Shown here piece by piece: positions 17,831-26,021 of a stretch of DNA of 64,000 nucleotides. The stretch is from the NCBI RefSeq assembly GCF_014596475.1, contig NZ_MECJ01000002.1:620001-684000 (forward strand), written 5' to 3'. How positions within the stretch are numbered: position 1 is the stretch's first letter; each line of letters begins with the position of its first letter. Both the position numbers and the translations under genes were made by a program. The notes under the pieces were generated by a model. It had not been told where the DNA came from. It made no database searches and was given only the letters and a program-made list of their open reading frames with translations. The stretch comes from Streptomyces sp. CBMA152 (GTDB lineage Bacteria > Actinomycetota > Actinomycetes > Streptomycetales > Streptomycetaceae).

Positions 17831-18478
17831 ATGACAACACCGCTCTCGGTCAGCCCGCCGCCCCTTCCGCCGATGCCTCCGCTTCAGTCCGGGCGGCCGC
17901 GCACCCGGAGCGCCTGGATCGTCGGCGCCGTCGGCGCGCTGGTCCTGGTGCTTCTCGCCGGGGCGGCAGTGTGGTGGTCGACCCGGGACGAGGACAGCTC
18001 CCCGCTGGCCGGGCGGCCGCGCGTGACGGACAGCGCGGCCGGCCTCTCGTACGCTGTACCCGAGGGCTGGAAGCGCAACGACGGCAAGGGCCTGATCCAG
18101 GCCTTCACTTCCTCGATCACCACGAAGGGGCCCGACGGCCAGGGCGGAGCTGCCGTGCTCGCCGGGCGGGGCAGGCCGGTAGACGAGTCCGCCCTGCAGC
18201 GGAACACAGAGGCAGCGGCGCGGTCCAACGCGGAGTTCTTCTACCCGGACGGCAAGTCGACGCTGGAGGAGTCCCGGGCCACGACGGTGAGCGGCCGCCC
18301 CGCGTACACGGTGGCGCTGAGCGTGCACGACGAGAGCGGCAGGTCAGGCCGGATACGTCTCACCATCGTCGCGCAGAGCGGTGACCAGTCGGCCTTCCTC
18401 CTCGGCGTCACCGAGTCGCCCGAACCGACCGACAGCCGTGAGGTCGACGCGGTCCTGGCCAGCGCTGCGGTGCGGTAG
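17831..18478 (+). CDS. single-pass membrane-anchored extracellular protein
   Basis: A 215-residue protein. A short Pro-rich cytoplasmic start is followed by one membrane segment (SAWIVGAVGALVLVLLAGAAVWW, about residues 27-49) and an extracellular beta-rich domain that begins VTDSAAGLSYAVPEGWKRN. The pattern 'GLSYxVPEGW' followed later by an FLLGVTES-like strand recalls actinobacterial PsbP/Mog1-fold lipoproteins, but this is weak. ATG at 17831 has only a poor ribosome site. A TGAGTAC repeat cluster lies directly upstream. Confidence 0.7.
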   Translation: MTTPLSVSPPPLPPMPPLQSGRPRTRSAWIVGAVGALVLVLLAGAAVWWSTRDEDSSPLAGRPRVTDSAAGLSYAVPEGWKRNDGKGLIQAFTSSITTKGPDGQGGAAVLAGRGRPVDESALQRNTEAAARSNAEFFYPDGKSTLEESRATTVSGRPAYTVALSVHDESGRSGRIRLTIVAQSGDQSAFLLGVTESPEPTDSREVDAVLASAAVR

Positions 18479-18691
18479 CGGCCTGGCCGGTACGTTCCGG
18501 TGGGGTCTGGAAAAGGCTCAGTTTCCGTGTGCGTGCAGGCACGCGCAATGCCCATTTGTGCGCGTCAACTCGGCCTAAACCATGGCCATTTGATGACGCA
18601 GGCAGGCCGAGAACATGCCAGGAAAATTTCCCCGGGCACGCTAATTTTGCGAGAGATGGACGGCCTGTTGTCTTCATTTTAAGGAGTACGT

Positions 18692-19684
18692 ATGTTGACC
18701 AGTTACCTGAAACATGGCACCAGACTGCGGATGTTATGGGCGCTGGTGGCGGCACTGTGCGGGATCGTCGGTGCCACCGCGCTCAGTACGGCCCCGGCGG
18801 CGGCAGCCGATCAGCGTCACGCGATCTACGCCATCGCGCACCGGGTCGACACCCTGGACGGTGTGGACGCCGCGCTCAACCACGGCGCCAACGGCATCGA
18901 GATCGACGTGTGCGCCTGGTACAACCCGAACGAATGGCGCGCCTATCACGACTGTTCCTCGGCCGGTGAGAACCGGTACGGCCCCAGTTTCGACAGCATG
19001 ATCGACCGTATTGTCTCCAACGCCAAGGCCGGACGCCGGCTGGCGTTGGTCTGGTTGGACATCAAGGACCCGAACTACTGCGGAGAAGCGCCCAACCGCG
19101 CATGCAGCGTCGCCGGACTGCGGGACAAGGCGCAGCGGCTGACGGGTGCCGGAATTCAGGTGCTCTACGGTTTCTACGAGTACCACGGCGGCAGCACCCC
19201 GGACGTCGGGGGCAGGGGCTGGCAGAGCCTGGAGAACCGCCTCGGCCCCCTGGAGGGCATCACGACGACCGGCACCCGTGACCAGGCCGAAGGCGCCTTC
19301 AACCGGTCCGGTTCCGGATTCCCGACCGGTCACCGGGCGATGGACTACGGGGACTCCGACATCACCAAGGGGTTCGGCAACTGCACGGAACCCACCTACA
19401 ACACATGCGCGGAACTGAAGAAGGGCGCCCAGGACCGCGCCGCCGGAAAGCTCGCGGCAACACTGTCCTGGACGACCACGTACAACGACCCGTGGTACGT
19501 CGACAAACTGCTCGGCGATGCGCGCGTGGACGGCATCATCGCGGGCTACGGCGCCTTCACCGGAGTGCGCGAGTACGACAACAGCTGGCAGTGCGCCAAC
19601 GCCATCAATCTCGTACGTGACTGGGTGAACCACCACAGTTCCACCCACCGCATGGCCACCAGCGCCGACCGTCTGTTCAGGTAG
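18692..19684 (+). CDS. secreted sphingomyelinase D/phospholipase D-like enzyme
   Basis: A 330-residue exported protein of the GDPD-like SMase D/PLD family. A signal peptide ends near PAAAADQ. The catalytic core follows the TIM-barrel pattern: IYAIAHRVDTLDGVDAALN with the first active His, NGIEIDVCAW with metal-binding Glu/Asp, and AYHDC with the second His position. A C-terminal MATSADRLFR resembles the SMD tail of actinobacterial and spider enzymes. The family cleaves choline- or other headgroups from sphingo- or lysophospholipids. AAGGAG at 18681 supports ATG 18692. Codon 15 is TTA, so bldA-dependent expression is likely. A terminator follows at 19701. Confidence 0.82.
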   Translation: MLTSYLKHGTRLRMLWALVAALCGIVGATALSTAPAAAADQRHAIYAIAHRVDTLDGVDAALNHGANGIEIDVCAWYNPNEWRAYHDCSSAGENRYGPSFDSMIDRIVSNAKAGRRLALVWLDIKDPNYCGEAPNRACSVAGLRDKAQRLTGAGIQVLYGFYEYHGGSTPDVGGRGWQSLENRLGPLEGITTTGTRDQAEGAFNRSGSGFPTGHRAMDYGDSDITKGFGNCTEPTYNTCAELKKGAQDRAAGKLAATLSWTTTYNDPWYVDKLLGDARVDGIIAGYGAFTGVREYDNSWQCANAINLVRDWVNHHSSTHRMATSADRLFR

Positions 19685-19700
19685 CGGACGGCCCCGGGCA

Positions 19701-19736
19701 CCGCCGGCCCGCCCTCCTCGGAGAGCGGGCCGGCGG
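19701..19736 (+). terminator. terminator after the phospholipase D-like gene
   Basis: A 12-bp GC stem (19701-19712 with 19725-19736) and a 12-base loop lie 17 bases after the stop codon. Confidence 0.7.
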
Positions 19737-19774
19737 AAGCCGGAGGAGAATTGGGGAACAGCTCACGGAGGGTT

Positions 19775-21262
19775 ATGTTCCCCCTAGCCCGATTGGTCGG
19801 CCGCTCGCTGACCGCGGTGCTCCTGAGCACGGCGGTCGCGTGGGGTACGCCTGTTGCCACTGCCGGTGCTGTCGGCCCGGTTGCCGCTGTTGCCTCCACC
19901 TCGCCGGTCAAGGCCGTGGCCAGCACGTACATCACGCTCGATCCGACCCAAGGGGCGGCCGGCAGCCGGGTGGGCGTCCACGGCTATGGATTCGACAATT
20001 GTCATACGTATCCGTCGTATCCGTCGTATCCGTCGCCGAGTGTCGTCGGGCCGAGCTCCAGCGCCAGTCCCAGTCCCAGCGCCGAGCCGACCCCCGGCCC
20101 GATCGACGTGACCTGGGGCAACGGCGGCAACCCCAGCGTCGTCACGGCCGATGCCCAGGGCGCGTTCGAGACCGACGTCACCGCTCCGTCCGATGCGACT
20201 CCGGGCACGTATGACGAGACCGCCCGCTGTACGGTCGACTCGAAACTGAAGGCGACCGCACAGTTCACGGTGACGGCCAAGTCCGGACCGGCGACCCTGG
20301 CATTGGACCCGGGCGAGGGACCCGTGCAGACGTCGGTGACCGTCACCGGCTCCGGGTTCGAAAACTGTCCGGCGAACGGCGCCAGCGGCGGGGGCCAGCC
20401 CGGTACGGTCACGCTGACCTGGGACGGAAGCCCGCTCGCGGTCGATCCGCCCACAGAACTGACCGTGGCGGACGGCTCGTTCACAGCCAAAGCGAGCGTT
20501 CCGTCCGACGCGGACCCGACGGCGGATCACACGGTCAGGGCGGTCTGCGCCGGGTACCCGGAGCTCGCTGCCGAGGCGCATTTCAAAGTGACCAGCCCCA
20601 GCCCCCAGCCGTCCCCGCCCACGCCCCCGCCCACGCCCCTAGGCCCGTCCCCGACCTCGAACCCTCACCTGACGCTCGATCCCACGTCACTGTCGACCAG
20701 CGGCGGGTCTGTCGAGGCGTCCGGTTCAGGGTTCAACTGTCCGCAAGTGGAACTGTCGGGGGACGGGCAGGCGGTGGAGACGGTCGATACCGCGGCCGAC
20801 GGGACCTTTGACGCTCAGCTCTCCGTACAAGCGGATTCCGCCGAAGGCCGGCACACGGTGAGAGCCCAGTGTGCGACCCAGACGGACGTGGCCGACGAGG
20901 CCGTGTTCACCGTGACGGGCGACGGTCCGGTACCGTCGCCGCCCACGCCGAACCCGACCACCATCGTCCCCAACCCGACCCCGAACCCCAGCCCCGGCCT
21001 CGACAACGCGGTCCCCGTCGGCATGGTCGTCGGGTCGAGCCTGTTCGGCGTGGCTCTGTTGGCCGCCGTCGGGTCCGCGTTCTTCATCCGGCACCACCGC
21101 AGTAGGGGCTGGGCTCAGGGCCACATCCGCTGCCGCCTGCGCCCGACCACCGCCCCCACCACTGAGGTGGCCGAGCCGCCGGACTCCGGTCCGCCGACCC
21201 ACTCCGTACGGCTGGAACCCCATGCGGACCCGGGCGACCAGACCGTGGAGGAGGACCCATGA
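19775..21262 (+). CDS. cell-surface protein with Ig-like (IPT/TIG-type) repeats and a membrane anchor
   Basis: A 495-residue protein from ATG 19775. A signal peptide is followed by three homologous beta-sandwich repeats that share the phrases LDPxxGxxGSxVxVxGxGFxNC and a later CxVD/CA strand, typical of actinobacterial IPT/TIG-like adhesin modules. Ser/Pro-rich linkers separate them, including an in-frame YPS triplet repeat. A membrane segment (VPVGMVVGSSLFGVALLAAVGSAFFI) lies near residue 420 and about 45 cytoplasmic residues follow. TTG at 19751 is an alternative start, but GGAGG precedes ATG 19775. It is translationally coupled (ATGA) to the next gene. Confidence 0.75.
   Translation: MFPLARLVGRSLTAVLLSTAVAWGTPVATAGAVGPVAAVASTSPVKAVASTYITLDPTQGAAGSRVGVHGYGFDNCHTYPSYPSYPSPSVVGPSSSASPSPSAEPTPGPIDVTWGNGGNPSVVTADAQGAFETDVTAPSDATPGTYDETARCTVDSKLKATAQFTVTAKSGPATLALDPGEGPVQTSVTVTGSGFENCPANGASGGGQPGTVTLTWDGSPLAVDPPTELTVADGSFTAKASVPSDADPTADHTVRAVCAGYPELAAEAHFKVTSPSPQPSPPTPPPTPLGPSPTSNPHLTLDPTSLSTSGGSVEASGSGFNCPQVELSGDGQAVETVDTAADGTFDAQLSVQADSAEGRHTVRAQCATQTDVADEAVFTVTGDGPVPSPPTPNPTTIVPNPTPNPSPGLDNAVPVGMVVGSSLFGVALLAAVGSAFFIRHHRSRGWAQGHIRCRLRPTTAPTTEVAEPPDSGPPTHSVRLEPHADPGDQTVEEDP
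20009..20035 (+). repeat. 9-bp tandem repeat (three units)
   Basis: TATCCGTCG is repeated three times exactly, in frame, encoding Tyr-Pro-Ser units in a linker of the surface protein. A unit number that is a multiple of three could vary between strains without frameshift. Confidence 0.8.
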
Positions 21263-21915
21263 CCACGGCTCCCGTTGTCGAGCCCCTCACCGTCCGGGCT
21301 CTGCTGCTCGGCCCCGAGGAGGAGGCCGCTGAAGTACTCGCCGAGGCCCTGCACGACCATCGCGCGGCGGCAGGCGTGCTCCCGGGCGGGCACGGCCTGA
21401 CCTCACCGGCCTCACGGGCCGTCGAGGGGGAACTGGCCACTGTCCTGAACGGCTTCCTCGACCTCGATCTCGTCTCCCTGCTCGCTATGGGGTGGAACAG
21501 GTACCAGGCCCTCAGAGAGGCCGCTCGCCGGACGCGCCGGTACCCCGCCAGCGAGGAGGTCGTCGCGCTGGCCACCCACCGCATCACCTCCAGGCACCAC
21601 CCCTCGGTGGACCTCCTCGTGGACGGCGCACCTGCCGCCACCGTGGGTGTGGACCTCATCGTGGTCTTCAAGATCTCGGGGCTGATCGCGGTCGTCCGTG
21701 ACGGGCTGCTGGTCGCCGTACGCAGCGGGCAGTGCGCCGTCGAAGTGAAACTCGCCGTACGCGACATCGAGGTCGCGTCGCGGAAGGGGCAGCTGGACCT
21801 TCCCGCCACGCTGCGCCTGCGCGAACCGATCGACCTGCTACCGCCCCAGGCGACTCCACCGCCCCCGACCCCTCCGCCACCGCCGGTCCCACCGGGTGGC
21901 TGGGCGCCGAGGTAG
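21259..21915 (+). CDS. cytoplasmic protein of unknown function coupled to the surface protein
   Basis: A 218-residue protein without signal peptide or membrane helix. Its helical middle (EEEAAEVLAEALHDHRAAAG; FLDLDLVSLLAMGWNRYQALREAA) and beta-rich end (STVDLLVDGAPAATVGVDL-type strands) precede a Pro-rich tail, with no domain that I can name. The start overlaps the stop of the surface-protein gene by 4 bases (ATGA), so the two are probably made together. It might act as a cytosolic partner of the membrane-anchored protein; that is inference. Confidence 0.7.
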   Translation: MTTAPVVEPLTVRALLLGPEEEAAEVLAEALHDHRAAAGVLPGGHGLTSPASRAVEGELATVLNGFLDLDLVSLLAMGWNRYQALREAARRTRRYPASEEVVALATHRITSRHHPSVDLLVDGAPAATVGVDLIVVFKISGLIAVVRDGLLVAVRSGQCAVEVKLAVRDIEVASRKGQLDLPATLRLREPIDLLPPQATPPPPTPPPPPVPPGGWAPR

Positions 21916-21944
21916 ACCCCAGTTGCAGAGCTTGAGGGTCGGGC

Positions 21945-22457
21945 CTACGCGTTGGCGATCTCGCCGAGCAGGAACATGGGCTGTCTCATGCCGTAGGCGA
22001 ACGCGCGCGCGGCTGCGCGAATCCGGGCAGCCTGATGGGGGAGGGCGAGTTCGTCCAGTTGCCCGGGCGGGACCCACTCAACGGCGGACAGTTTGCCGTG
22101 CGCGCTCTCGGGGAGCGTCACCGCGGCTGCTTCGTCGTTGTCGAGTGTCCCGCCGTCGAGGACGAAGCTGATGCCGTCGGCGCTCGTTTCGCCCTCGCTC
22201 GCGGGCACTTGGTCGACCATGAGCAAGTACGAGAGCTTGCGCTTGAGGCCGGTCTCGGCCAGCAGCTCGCGGGCCGCAGCGACGGTGATGGGCTCGCCCT
22301 CGTGCGCTCGGCCGCCCGGAAGCTGCCACCCCTGCTTCTGGTCGGCGTGCCTGCACCTGGGCTTCACCATCAGGATGTCGCCGTAGCTGTTGCGGACAAG
22401 TACGACCGCACCGATACCACGACCGGGTGGGTTGGCGGGGGCATTCTCGCCGGACAT
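21945..22457 (-). CDS. Nudix hydrolase
   Basis: A 170-residue protein with a Nudix box GGRAHEGEPITVAAARELLAETGL. It fits GX5EX7REUXEEXGU apart from Ala at the first of the two adjacent Glu positions. Nudix enzymes cleave nucleoside diphosphate-linked compounds; the substrate cannot be read. It starts divergently from the Scr1-type XRE gene, and the two promoters share the 22458-22563 gap. In Streptomyces, Nudix genes near XRE/DUF397 pairs are common, but no direct link is known. Confidence 0.85.
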   Translation of the reverse strand: MSGENAPANPPGRGIGAVVLVRNSYGDILMVKPRCRHADQKQGWQLPGGRAHEGEPITVAAARELLAETGLKRKLSYLLMVDQVPASEGETSADGISFVLDGGTLDNDEAAAVTLPESAHGKLSAVEWVPPGQLDELALPHQAARIRAAARAFAYGMRQPMFLLGEIANA

Positions 22458-22563
22458 GATGACTCCTCTCCGTAGTGCTATGACTACTCAGGAGGTTCAG
22501 CGTGGTCCCGTATCGGGAACGCTTCAACTTGTCAGACCGGCACGAAAGATTGGTGAACGCCCC

Positions 22564-23391
22564 TTGAACCGCAAGGAGTTAGATCCGGACAGCTCGCCTC
22601 AAGCGGCTTTCGGCGCACGTCTGCGCAGCTCACGGGAGGAACGGGGCTGGACCCAGGAAGAGTTGGCCGAGCGTATGGGCTATTCCAGTACGCATATCTC
22701 GGCGGTGGAAACTGGTCGCAAACTGCCGACTCTTCGCTTCGCGCGTAGTGCGGACAAGGTGTTCGGGACACGCGACGCGTTCGAGCGCGCGTTCCGAAAA
22801 GTGCGCAACACCGGTCTGCTGGAAGGTTTCCCGCAGTTCGTCGAGCATGAGGCACAGGCGGCAGAGATCCGGCTCTACGAAGTGGGCGTGATCCCTGGCC
22901 TGCTTCAGACTCCGGAGTACGCGGCTGTGCTCGCCCAGAGCGCGGTCAAGCGGGGGGCGATCTCCAACGAGCAGGCGGAGGAACGGGTAGCCCTCATCGT
23001 CGAACGGCAGGCCGCCCTCAAGCGCACGCCCCCGCCGTTGGTTCATGCGGTGCTCGATGAGAGCTGTCTCCGTCGCCCCATCGGCGGCTCATCCGTCATG
23101 GAGGGGCAGTTGGCGCGCTTGCTGGAGTTCGCCGACCTGCCGACCACGCTCCTACAGGTGGCCCCCTTCGACATGGGCGCTCGCCGTCCGTTCGATCTCC
23201 CGGTCACGATCTTGACCCTGCCGGACCGCTCGCTCATGTCGTACGCCGAGTCCGCCCAGCGGGGCCATCTCGAACGCGAATCCACGTTCGTACTGCCGAT
23301 GCTGACGGCCTACCATCAACTGCAAGGTGAATCCCCCTCCCAGGCGGAGGCGGTGGCCATGATCGGCAAGTTAGGAAAGGGCACTCCGTGA
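22564..23391 (+). CDS. XRE-family regulator of the Scr1/DUF5753 type
   Basis: A 275-residue regulator. The N-terminal helix-turn-helix contains FGARLRSSREERGWTQEELAERMGYSSTHISAVETGRKLPTLRF; the remainder is the DUF5753 ligand-like domain (PGLLQTPEYAAVL, LDESCLRRPIGG, LQVAPFDMGA). These proteins act with a small DUF397 partner, which follows and overlaps by 4 bases. TTG 22564 is preferred because it gives the usual family length; ATG 22480 is an in-frame alternative. Two TTA codons occur (22579-22581 and 23371-23373), so bldA control is likely. Confidence 0.85.
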   Translation: MNRKELDPDSSPQAAFGARLRSSREERGWTQEELAERMGYSSTHISAVETGRKLPTLRFARSADKVFGTRDAFERAFRKVRNTGLLEGFPQFVEHEAQAAEIRLYEVGVIPGLLQTPEYAAVLAQSAVKRGAISNEQAEERVALIVERQAALKRTPPPLVHAVLDESCLRRPIGGSSVMEGQLARLLEFADLPTTLLQVAPFDMGARRPFDLPVTILTLPDRSLMSYAESAQRGHLERESTFVLPMLTAYHQLQGESPSQAEAVAMIGKLGKGTP

Positions 23392-23597
23392 CGACCGAAC
23401 ACTTGCAATGGTTCACGTCCTCGTACAGCAACAATGGCGGCCAGTGCGTTCAGGTCGCCCACAACATCGTCGCCGCGCGCGGCGTGGTCCCCGTCCGTGA
23501 CTCCAAGCGCCTGGACGGTCCCGTTCTGGACATCCAGGCCGATGCGTACTCTTCCTTCGTGTCAGGCGTCAAGGCAGGTTCGTTCGACAACACCTGA
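23388..23597 (+). CDS. DUF397 protein, partner of the Scr1-type regulator
   Basis: A 69-residue DUF397 protein: WFTSSYSNNGGQCVQVA, a central VPVRDSKRLDGPVLDIQADAYSSFVSGVKAG and a short end, all characteristic. The GTG start overlaps the XRE stop by 4 bases, so translation is coupled. DUF397 proteins pair with their XRE partner in morphology and antibiotic regulation, as shown for BldB/AbaA-like and Scr systems. It is cytoplasmic. Confidence 0.9.
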   Translation: MTTEHLQWFTSSYSNNGGQCVQVAHNIVAARGVVPVRDSKRLDGPVLDIQADAYSSFVSGVKAGSFDNT

Positions 23598-23733
23598 GCA
23601 CCCGGCCAGGCGCGCACCGGAACCAAAGCCCTGCCACTCCAACCCCTATGGAGCGGCGGGGCTTCCTGCTGTTCGGCCGTCCGGCCGGGGGTGCCCTTGC
23701 GTCGGACGGTAGGCGTATAGTGCGCTGACTCCC

Positions 23734-25338
23734 ATGAGAATGATGAGAGTTGGTGCACTGATCGCCGCTTTGGTCGCCGGGTCGATGCTGGCGGGCGCGC
23801 CGGGGTCGAACGCGCAAGGCGTCGGCCCCTTTGACACGCCGTCGCCGGGAACGTCGTCTCTTGGGGGAATCGACTTGGACACGGTGACGATCCCGGAGTT
23901 ACAGGCGCGCAGGGACAGGGGGACTCTGACGTCGTCGGCGCTGACCCGTGCCTACCTGCGGCGGATCGAGGCCGTCGACCCGAAGATCAACGCGGTGCTG
24001 TACACCGATCCGTCGGCGCTGCGGCAGGCCGAGGCCAGCGACGCCCGGCAGCGCAGCGGCCAGCTGCGCGGGCCGCTCGACGGCATCCCCGTGCTGCTCA
24101 AGGACAACGTCGGCACCCGGGACCTGCCGACCACGGCCGGGTCGCTCGCGCTGGCCGGTAAACCACCGGCCCACGACGCCGTGGCGGTGACCCGGCTGCG
24201 GCAGGCGGGGGCGGTGATCCTGGGCAAGACCAATCTGTCGGAGTGGGCGAACTTCCGGGCGGCGAAGCCGACATCGGGGTGGTCGGCCGTGGGCGGGCAG
24301 ACCCACAACCCGTACGTCCTCGACCGTAATCCATGTGGATCCTCCGCCGGTTCGGCCGCCGCGCTCGCCGCGTCGTTGTCGCAGGTGGCGATCGGCACCG
24401 AGACCGATGGATCCATCGTCTGTCCGGCGGGGATGAACGGCGTGGTCGGCCTCAAGCCGAGCCTCGGCCTGGTGAGCCAGCGGGGAGTGGTGCCGATCTC
24501 CGCCGAGCAGGACACCGCCGGGCCCATGGCGCGCAACGTCATCGACACCGCGCTCACGCTGTCCGTGCTCACCGGTGATCGCTCGATGGGCCTCACCGGC
24601 CGGTCGGCCCTCGGCGCGCTGGACGAACAGGAAGCACGCCAGGACGGTCTGCGGGGCAAGCGCATCGGGCTGTGGCGACTGCCCTCGCTCGGCGCCGACG
24701 TGGATGCCGTGATGACCCGTACGGCGGCGAAACTGCGCGACGCCGGTGCCGAGGTCGTCGAGGTGACGCTCCCGTACCAGGACCGGCTGGCCCAGCTCGA
24801 ATTCCCGGCGCTGCTCAGCGAGTTCCACCGGGACATCGACGCCTACCTCGCCACGCGCAACGGGCCTCGCGACCTGGCCGCGCTGATCGCCTTCATCCGC
24901 GCTCACCCGCAGGAGCAGACCTGCTTCGCCGGGCAGGAACTGTTCGAGCAGGCCCTCGCCGCGCCGCCCACCACCGACCCGACGTACCGCGCCATGCGTG
25001 CGGAGCTGACGGACCTGTCCCGGCGCTCGATCGACGAGACGCTGGCGACCTACCGCCTGGACGCCATCGCCGCGCCGACGAACCCGCCTGCTTGGACGAC
25101 CGACTGCGCCCGCGGGGACAACGACGTGATCCCGTCCTCCACCCCCGCAGCCGTCGCCGGATACCCCTCGCTGTCGGTGCCCGCCGGATCCGTTGGGGAA
25201 CTCCCCGTGGGCCTGCTGCTGATGGCGGGCAATCGCGAGGACGTCGGCCTGTTGTCGCTGGGTGCCGCCGTGGAGCAGCGGCTGGGGGCCTGGCGCGCAC
25301 CGCGTTATCTGCCGTCGGTGGGTCCCGTCGTGGGCTGA
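23734..25338 (+). CDS. secreted amidase-signature hydrolase
   Basis: A 534-residue amidase-signature enzyme with a signal peptide (RVGALIAALVAGSMLAGAPG). Expected catalytic residues are Lys123 (PVLLKDNVG), cis-Ser203 in NPCGSSAGS and the nucleophile Ser227 in ETDGSIVCP. The family hydrolyses amide bonds in small molecules and peptides; the related secreted enzymes of actinobacteria act on unknown substrates. The ATG at 23734 is supported by a short upstream region with a TATAGT box (23718-ish) and no other gene. Codon 56 is TTA. It stands alone before the HutD-like gene. Confidence 0.85.
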   Translation: MRMMRVGALIAALVAGSMLAGAPGSNAQGVGPFDTPSPGTSSLGGIDLDTVTIPELQARRDRGTLTSSALTRAYLRRIEAVDPKINAVLYTDPSALRQAEASDARQRSGQLRGPLDGIPVLLKDNVGTRDLPTTAGSLALAGKPPAHDAVAVTRLRQAGAVILGKTNLSEWANFRAAKPTSGWSAVGGQTHNPYVLDRNPCGSSAGSAAALAASLSQVAIGTETDGSIVCPAGMNGVVGLKPSLGLVSQRGVVPISAEQDTAGPMARNVIDTALTLSVLTGDRSMGLTGRSALGALDEQEARQDGLRGKRIGLWRLPSLGADVDAVMTRTAAKLRDAGAEVVEVTLPYQDRLAQLEFPALLSEFHRDIDAYLATRNGPRDLAALIAFIRAHPQEQTCFAGQELFEQALAAPPTTDPTYRAMRAELTDLSRRSIDETLATYRLDAIAAPTNPPAWTTDCARGDNDVIPSSTPAAVAGYPSLSVPAGSVGELPVGLLLMAGNREDVGLLSLGAAVEQRLGAWRAPRYLPSVGPVVG

Positions 25339-25444
25339 GCGGACCGGGGTCGGGCGTGGGCTTCACGGATCGCGATCTTGCTCCGTACGCTGGTGGCGAC
25401 GGTGTGATCCGTACCCGAACTTCACGCAGCTCAGGAGCCCATCC

Positions 25445-26014
25445 ATGCACCACTTCGATGTAGAGACGCTGTCTGCGGGCCGGTGGCGCAACGGCGGCGG
25501 TACGACCAGGGAGATCACCTCGCGGCCGGCGGGCGCCGACGAGTTCGGGTGGCGCGCGAGTGTCGCCGACATCAGTCGGGGTGGGCCGTTCTCGGCGTTC
25601 GAGGGCGTGGATCGTACGCTCACTCTGCTGACCGGAGACGGTGTGCGGCTGACGTGCCCGGGGGTGTTCGACCGGCTGCTGGTGCGTGCGGGGGAGCCGT
25701 TCGCATTCTCCGGCGACCTTGCGCTGGTCGCCGAACTGCCGGGCGGGCCGTGCCGGGTGCTCAACCTCATGGTGCGGCGCGGCAGTTGGACAGCTTGGTT
25801 GGACCGGGTCGACGGCCCGGTCGTACCGCGCCCGGGACACTCCGGGGTGCTCTATGTGCTGCGTGGCCGCTGGCAGACCGCCACACCCGGACTTGTCCTG
25901 ACAACTGGTCAGGGCGTGTGGTGGGACGGCGACGACGAGGCGTCGGTCGGAGCGATCGCACCGCTCTCGGCCGACGCCGCCGCCCTGTGGGCGAATGTGA
26001 CGCCTGCGACATGA
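25445..26014 (+). CDS. HutD/Ves-family protein
   Basis: A 189-residue cupin-like protein. The start GRWRNGGGTTREI and the later ISRGGPFSAFEGVDRTLTLLTGDGV are typical of HutD/Ves. HutD is implicated in regulating histidine use and Ves in stress; neither has a proven reaction. ATG at 25445 follows GGAG at a suitable distance. It is convergent with the NCS1 permease (7 bases apart), so no operon. No hut genes are visible in the window, so histidine metabolism is not supported here. Confidence 0.8.
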   Translation: MHHFDVETLSAGRWRNGGGTTREITSRPAGADEFGWRASVADISRGGPFSAFEGVDRTLTLLTGDGVRLTCPGVFDRLLVRAGEPFAFSGDLALVAELPGGPCRVLNLMVRRGSWTAWLDRVDGPVVPRPGHSGVLYVLRGRWQTATPGLVLTTGQGVWWDGDDEASVGAIAPLSADAAALWANVTPAT

Positions 26015-26021
26015 CGCAGGG

